DNA from: Anaerolineae bacterium
GTDB lineage: Bacteria; Chloroflexota; Anaerolineae; 4572-78; J111
Assembly (NCBI GenBank): GCA_020433785.1
Contig: JAGRCC010000587.1
Span: forward strand, 1-5,238
Length of the DNA: 5,238 nucleotides
Direction: 5' to 3'
This document shows positions 4,423 through 5,238 of this stretch, one piece after another (the first letter of the stretch is position 1; every line of letters starts with the position of its first letter). A program made the position numbers and the translations under genes. The notes below the pieces were generated by a model. That model was not told where the DNA came from, did not search any database, and saw only the letters and a program-made list of their open reading frames with translations.

Positions 4423-5238
4423 TTATTTGGGGTTAACCCAAGCAGCAAATAACGGGTTGAGATCGCATTGACAATGTTGCTCGGCTAACCGTTTGAAATC
4501 GTCACCGGTCGCGATGCGCCAGCGATAGGTGGTGGCGTAATCCTGTAAAAATTCATCAAACGCGGGTTGGCCCATTGTTTCGGCTAACTGAGCGATAAAG
4601 AGCGGCCCCCGTCCGTAAATAATGCCGCTGTACTCATCCACCGAGTAGTCCCGCACCGGCAAGCCGATAGGAATCTCAGCCTGGCCAACCCGCGCCCAGC
4701 GCCGTTCCAGCGAACGCCTAAAGCCGGCGGCAGCTTGCTCATCGTAACCGTCGTTGTAATAAAGAATGGTGGCGTATTGGGCCAAGGCCTCATCGAGCCA
4801 CGGCTCATCGATTTGGTCATTGCCGACCAGACTGTAGAACCACTGGTGTGCCACCTCATGAGCCACCACACTCTCCAGCAAACCGGGCGTGGCCTGGCCT
4901 CGCACCTGACCGACCTGATCATACAAATCCAGCAAAATGGCGACGATGCCCGGATACTCGATGCCCAAAGCGAAATTGGTGGTGCCGACCAGATCAAATT
5001 CGGTGAACGGATAGGGGCCGAAGCGCCGGTTGAAATGCTCCACCGCCTGGGCGGCCTGATCGAGCGCCACTTCCGCGCCGGCCAGCAAATTCGCCGGGGC
5101 GTAGCTGTTGATCGTCACCTGGCCCACGGTGCGGCTGACCACCTCATAGCTGCTGCTGGCCGCTAAATAGAAATCTCGAACCGGCCCGGCAGCAAAGGTT
5201 ACTGTCTGCTGCCCGGCCGACTCGCTGCGGTCGATTTC
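4423..5238 (-). CDS. M1 family zinc metallopeptidase, C-terminal part (partial, runs off the right edge)
   Basis: The frame is open from the window edge at 5238 down to TAA 4423, giving 271 visible residues; the true start lies beyond the window. A GTG at 5142 is an internal valine codon, because the protein pattern continues upstream through FAAGPVRDFYLA, the usual end of the M1 N-terminal beta-domain. The zinc site is complete: HEVAHQW (HExxH codons 4860-4846) followed 18 residues later by the third ligand E in EPWLDEALAQY (codon 4791-4789). A YGRGPLF segment holds the likely transition-state tyrosine (codon 4617-4615). The place of the GAMEN aminopeptidase motif is taken by LGIEYPG, as in a bacterial M1 branch whose specificity is not well known. 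It should cleave peptide bonds with zinc. Whether it is exported cannot be told without the N-terminus. The same-strand ABC gene is 262 bp downstream with its own promoter candidates, so the two are probably separate units. Confidence 0.9.
   Translation of the reverse strand, partial: EIDRSESAGQQTVTFAAGPVRDFYLAASSSYEVVSRTVGQVTINSYAPANLLAGAEVALDQAAQAVEHFNRRFGPYPFTEFDLVGTTNFALGIEYPGIVAILLDLYDQVGQVRGQATPGLLESVVAHEVAHQWFYSLVGNDQIDEPWLDEALAQYATILYYNDGYDEQAAAGFRRSLERRWARVGQAEIPIGLPVRDYSVDEYSGIIYGRGPLFIAQLAETMGQPAFDEFLQDYATTYRWRIATGDDFKRLAEQHCQCDLNPLFAAWVNPK

Noticed and set aside
4423..5142. Peptidase gene starting at GTG 5142
   Set aside because: The same frame stays open to the window edge with typical M1 sequence before this codon, so the GTG is an internal valine and the gene is partial.
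4735..5166. Plus-strand open frame of 143 codons
   Set aside because: It lies opposite the M1 peptidase catalytic region, whose motifs are unmistakable; the long antisense frame follows from the codon bias of the real gene.

Overview
The window looks like a piece of chromosome from a Gram-negative-type or filamentous environmental bacterium, most plausibly a Chloroflexota (Anaerolineae-like) genome. This rests on the combination of families: a DUF7948-type secreted protein, a long two-part GNAT protein, an M1 peptidase of the HEVAHQW type, and a UGT-like glycosyltransferase. That assignment is inference from protein style, not from a marker gene. Coding regions are moderately GC-rich and the spacers are clearly AT-rich. 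No RNA gene, insertion sequence, phage gene or CRISPR array was seen.

Layout: (1) 1-1195, minus strand: a tightly coupled pair, an EVE-domain (UPF0310-like) protein followed after a single base by a GTG-started UGT/GT28-type glycosyltransferase whose C-terminal half runs off the left edge. (2) 1196-1505: an AT-rich divergent spacer with a candidate promoter on each strand and a perfect 18-bp inverted repeat built from ACAAGAT units. (3) 1506-2324, plus strand: a GNAT acetyltransferase followed by an intrinsic terminator. (4) 2359-2547: a short AT-rich leader. (5) 2548-3375, plus strand: an exported protein that is essentially one DUF7948 domain, lacking the beta-propeller/SBBP repeats that usually follow it. 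(6) 3378-4160, minus strand: a LolD/MacB-type ABC ATPase, convergent with (5) and only 2 bp from it, with no permease in view. (7) 4161-4422: an AT-rich spacer with two stacked candidate promoters for the ATPase and an imperfect palindrome overlapping the distal one. (8) 4423-5238, minus strand: the C-terminal part of an M1 zinc metallopeptidase that runs off the right edge.

The genes do not form one obvious pathway. The only clear operon is EVE plus glycosyltransferase. I do not see a convincing new multi-gene system. The observations most worth following up are the leader hairpin repeat, the stand-alone DUF7948 protein, the EVE-glycosyltransferase coupling and the orphan ABC ATPase.
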